This document shows positions 61,827 through 64,000 of a stretch of 64,000 bases of DNA, piece by piece. Every line of letters starts with the position of its first letter. Position 1 is the first letter of the stretch. The translations under genes were made by a program, and so were the position numbers. Origin of the DNA: Deltaproteobacteria bacterium (GTDB taxonomy: Bacteria; UBA10199; GCA-002796325; JACPFF01); assembly GCA_016210045.1 (NCBI GenBank), contig JACQUX010000009.1, positions 191,730 to 255,729 on the forward strand, in the 5' to 3' direction. The notes under the pieces were generated by a model. It worked only from the letters and a program-made list of their open reading frames with translations, did not search any database and was not told the DNA's origin.

Positions 61827-64000
61827 GCGGCCCTGCCTACGCGATAATAGCGCCACAGTTCGACGACGCGTAGTCCCTTCCACAGCCCGATCACGCCGGA
61901 GGCCGCGATCGTGGCGACTAACAGTTCCGGATAGACGATCACCAGCGATTGCAATTCCAACCATTCGGTCAGCAGATAGCCGAGGATGCAGATCGCCAAC
62001 GTGGAACCGGAGAGCGTCACCGCCTCGCGCCATCCGACTTCCATATGGGTGCGCGTGAAGTGCTCGATCATTCCGGCCATGATCACCATCGGAAAGACGC
62101 TGATGTCGACCAGCGGTCCCAACCCCCACCAAATGCCGACCATCGCCACCGCGAGCATCACCAGCGCGACCAGACCGATCAACAGCGCCATCCGCGCCAC
62201 CAGGAACAGATGGACGCGCGTGAGCAGCAGTCGGAGCAGAATGCCAAGGCCGAGGATGGCCAGGAAGAGGAACGTTCCCCACACCAGGCCGGTGCGCAGG
62301 AACGCGACACACATAATAACCGGCGCAAAGGTGCCGAAGGTCTCGAAACCGAGGATGCCGCGATAACAGACGACGAGCAACGCGATCAACGGCAACACGA
62401 GCACGGTCGCCATCCCGTGCGGCGTAATGCCGGCGCGCGCGGCGCGCACCCAAGTGTCGCGCAAGAAGCGGCGCCACGCGGAAAATGCGACCGGCGTCGC
62501 AGCGGTGAAGGTGTGCAACGGCCAGCGGCCCTTCGCAGCGACTTCATCGATAGGAAACCCATTGAGGAAGTGATCGGCCACGAAGTCCCAGAACAAGTGC
62601 GTCTCTGCGGCGGTCGGCACGATATACAACGCCTTCGGATGGAATAATTCCACCAGAGCACTGCCGAAAAATTCGGCGACCGATGGGTACATCGCTCCAT
62701 TCAAATAAATCGTCTTCTGCCGAAACACGCCGCGTCGCCCGGCTTGGCTCATGATCGCGGAGAGACAGGCGTCGTCGCGCGTCTGGATCACCAGCACATC
62801 CGCCTCGCGGACTAAGCGATCGTGGCTTTTAATGACGTCTTCAATGAATTCGCCGCGGAACAGCCGCGACTCGTACGGCGCGATCAGAAACGAGACCTTC
62901 ACTTGTTCGCTGCCGGCGAGGGCCGTCAGTTTTTCCGTGAGGGATGGCGGGATTTCGCGATCGGCGATCCAGACGATCGACGCGACCGGCGCAGTCATCT
63001 CTTTTTCGTTCGACGCCAGCCGCGTAATGGAGCGATCGTCCGGCTCCGCCAGCGATTCACGGAAGGCTTGTGTCGCTTCTTCCGCCGACGTCTGCGTCAC
63101 CAGAAATTCATAATCGAAATCGATCGCGGCGGTGTGCCGCATCAGGACTAGATCGCCGCGGAACAACGCCAAGAAACGATTCGGGAGCCGACCGAAATAG
63201 CCGCGCGTCGGATCGAGCGGGATCCATTCCACGACGCCGCGTGCCTGCGCATCTGCGGCGGGGCGCACCGGCACTTCGACCCAATAGGTGTAGCGCTTGC
63301 GCCGCTTCAAATCCTTCAGCACCAGTCCGCCGACCATCCGCGCCGGAATCCCGCGGGCGCGCAGCAACGTCGTCAACAAGCGCGCCTTGCCGGCCGCGTC
63401 GCCGCGGCGATCGGCCAAGACGCGCGCGGCGTCGAGCGGGACGGCCGTGTACGAGACGCGTTCGATCGCGTTCGCCACGAAGTCGAACAAGGCGCGCGTC
63501 CCTTCTAATGTGGCGCCGTGGCGGCCGGCCACGGTCTGGGCCGTTGCGCGCAGCTGCGGATCGTTCACTTGCAAGCGCGGTTCGACAGCCAACCACTCGG
63601 TCAATTCCGTCGCGATCGCGGCGTCGAGCGGCACCGGCTCGCGCGCCCCGTCGATCCGCGCGGTGACATCGAGAAAGATCTGATCTTTGTCGCGACTCGG
63701 CAACGCCCGAGACCATTGGCCGAGCAGATTCGCTCCGTCGAGCAGTTCGCGATACTGGAGCGGTTCGGCAAAAAAGGAGCGGCGCAAGATCGTTTGGCGT
63801 TCATCCGACAGCGGGAGAAAGACCCGGACGCGTTTCGTCCGATCCGCCTCGCCGAGCGTGACATGCAACCGCAGATCCCAATACAACGGACCGGACACGG
63901 CGACCACGGCCTGTTCATCGGTCTCGTCGGGCGTTCCTTGATCCGGCACCGCCTCGACCGTGACGCCGACTTCCGTGACCGCGACATCCTTCGCACGGCC
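61823..64000 (-). CDS. Inactive transglutaminase fused to 7 TM helices, 5' partial
   Basis: At least 725 residues are visible and the frame is open at the window edge, so the true start is outside. The N-terminal transglutaminase-like part (RGDAAGKARLLTTLLRARGIP) lacks a clear Cys-His-Asp triad: the Cys usually follows the RG/GD-type loop and is replaced by Ala. The C-terminal half has about seven transmembrane helices (from YRGILGFETFGTFAPV to the end). This matches the UUP1/7TM family found beside ATP-grasp ligases. Confidence 0.8.
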   Translation of the reverse strand, partial: GRAKDVAVTEVGVTVEAVPDQGTPDETDEQAVVAVSGPLYWDLRLHVTLGEADRTKRVRVFLPLSDERQTILRRSFFAEPLQYRELLDGANLLGQWSRALPSRDKDQIFLDVTARIDGAREPVPLDAAIATELTEWLAVEPRLQVNDPQLRATAQTVAGRHGATLEGTRALFDFVANAIERVSYTAVPLDAARVLADRRGDAAGKARLLTTLLRARGIPARMVGGLVLKDLKRRKRYTYWVEVPVRPAADAQARGVVEWIPLDPTRGYFGRLPNRFLALFRGDLVLMRHTAAIDFDYEFLVTQTSAEEATQAFRESLAEPDDRSITRLASNEKEMTAPVASIVWIADREIPPSLTEKLTALAGSEQVKVSFLIAPYESRLFRGEFIEDVIKSHDRLVREADVLVIQTRDDACLSAIMSQAGRRGVFRQKTIYLNGAMYPSVAEFFGSALVELFHPKALYIVPTAAETHLFWDFVADHFLNGFPIDEVAAKGRWPLHTFTAATPVAFSAWRRFLRDTWVRAARAGITPHGMATVLVLPLIALLVVCYRGILGFETFGTFAPVIMCVAFLRTGLVWGTFLFLAILGLGILLRLLLTRVHLFLVARMALLIGLVALVMLAVAMVGIWWGLGPLVDISVFPMVIMAGMIEHFTRTHMEVGWREAVTLSGSTLAICILGYLLTEWLELQSLVIVYPELLVATIAASGVIGLWKGLRVVELWRYYRVGRAA

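Noticed and set aside
61827-62477. Long N-terminal extension of the ATP-grasp gene
   Set aside because: It lies out of frame inside the 7TM gene and is rich in Arg and Gly; the real start is the ATG at 61826.
1-64000. CRISPR array or prophage
   Set aside because: I saw no regularly spaced direct repeats and no integrase, capsid or terminase genes.

Overview
The window is about 60% GC chromosomal DNA from a Gram-negative (diderm) bacterium. Evidence for an outer membrane is a phosphate-selective-porin-type beta-barrel, type II secretion genes gspC and gspD, many lipobox proteins and an OppA-type lipoprotein. The gene content suggests an uncultured, deltaproteobacteria-like lineage, but nothing here fixes the taxonomy. 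There is no prophage, no CRISPR array, no rRNA and no recognisable transposase gene. Nearly all the sequence is protein coding.

Layout. 1-1103: the end of a respiratory gene cluster (di-heme cytochrome c and three tiny membrane proteins). 1164-5221: a methyltransferase, uvrC and a porin. 5475-15138 (minus): a long housekeeping run, ribD-ribE-ribBA-ribH-nusB-ffh-rpsP-khpA-trmD-rplS-rnhB-uvrB, with rimM missing from its usual place. 15196-28016: FmdB-type zinc ribbon, M20 dipeptidase, dsbD, pgsA-like, lipB, a diadenylate cyclase, a HisA-like protein without the catalytic Asp, HIT, aldehyde dehydrogenase and pilT. 28023-32519: two tandem M30-like lipoprotein metallopeptidases and a small lipoprotein. 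32604-40647: a complete oligopeptide ABC transporter (oppABCDF) led by a DUF4292-like lipoprotein and a TPR protein. 40851-45663: a lipoprotein with Asp-rich calcium-type motifs, a VapBC-type module, ndk and sucCD. 45736-53222: large proteins of unknown function, tRNA-Val, proC, a HEAT-repeat-like protein and a DUF4424-like protein. 53293-58628: tRNA-Asp, a small unknown protein, a second toxin-antitoxin module and gspCD. 58718-64000: a histidine-box hydroxylase, a secreted HExxH protein, an ATP-grasp ligase and a 7TM/inactive-transglutaminase protein that runs off the window.

The most unusual content is in small repeats. A family of about 80-88 bp two-hairpin elements occurs three times: inside an extra tRNA-Val copy, inside an extra tRNA-Asp copy, and at the 5' end of uvrC inside another repeat. 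Hairpin II keeps an 8-bp stem in all three copies while its sequence differs at several paired positions, and its loop stays close to GACGAACAGGA. In both tRNA loci the broken copy lies just upstream of an intact one on the same strand. Other repeats are a REP-like palindrome family built on GGGGACAGGTACC (two copies), short GC-rich palindromes inserted in frame in sucD (just after the phosphohistidine) and in the cytochrome c (just after the first heme motif), and an AAAATGC palindrome that supplies the signal peptide of a secreted protein. Together they show a genome in which palindromic repeats enter genes and tRNAs and are tolerated.
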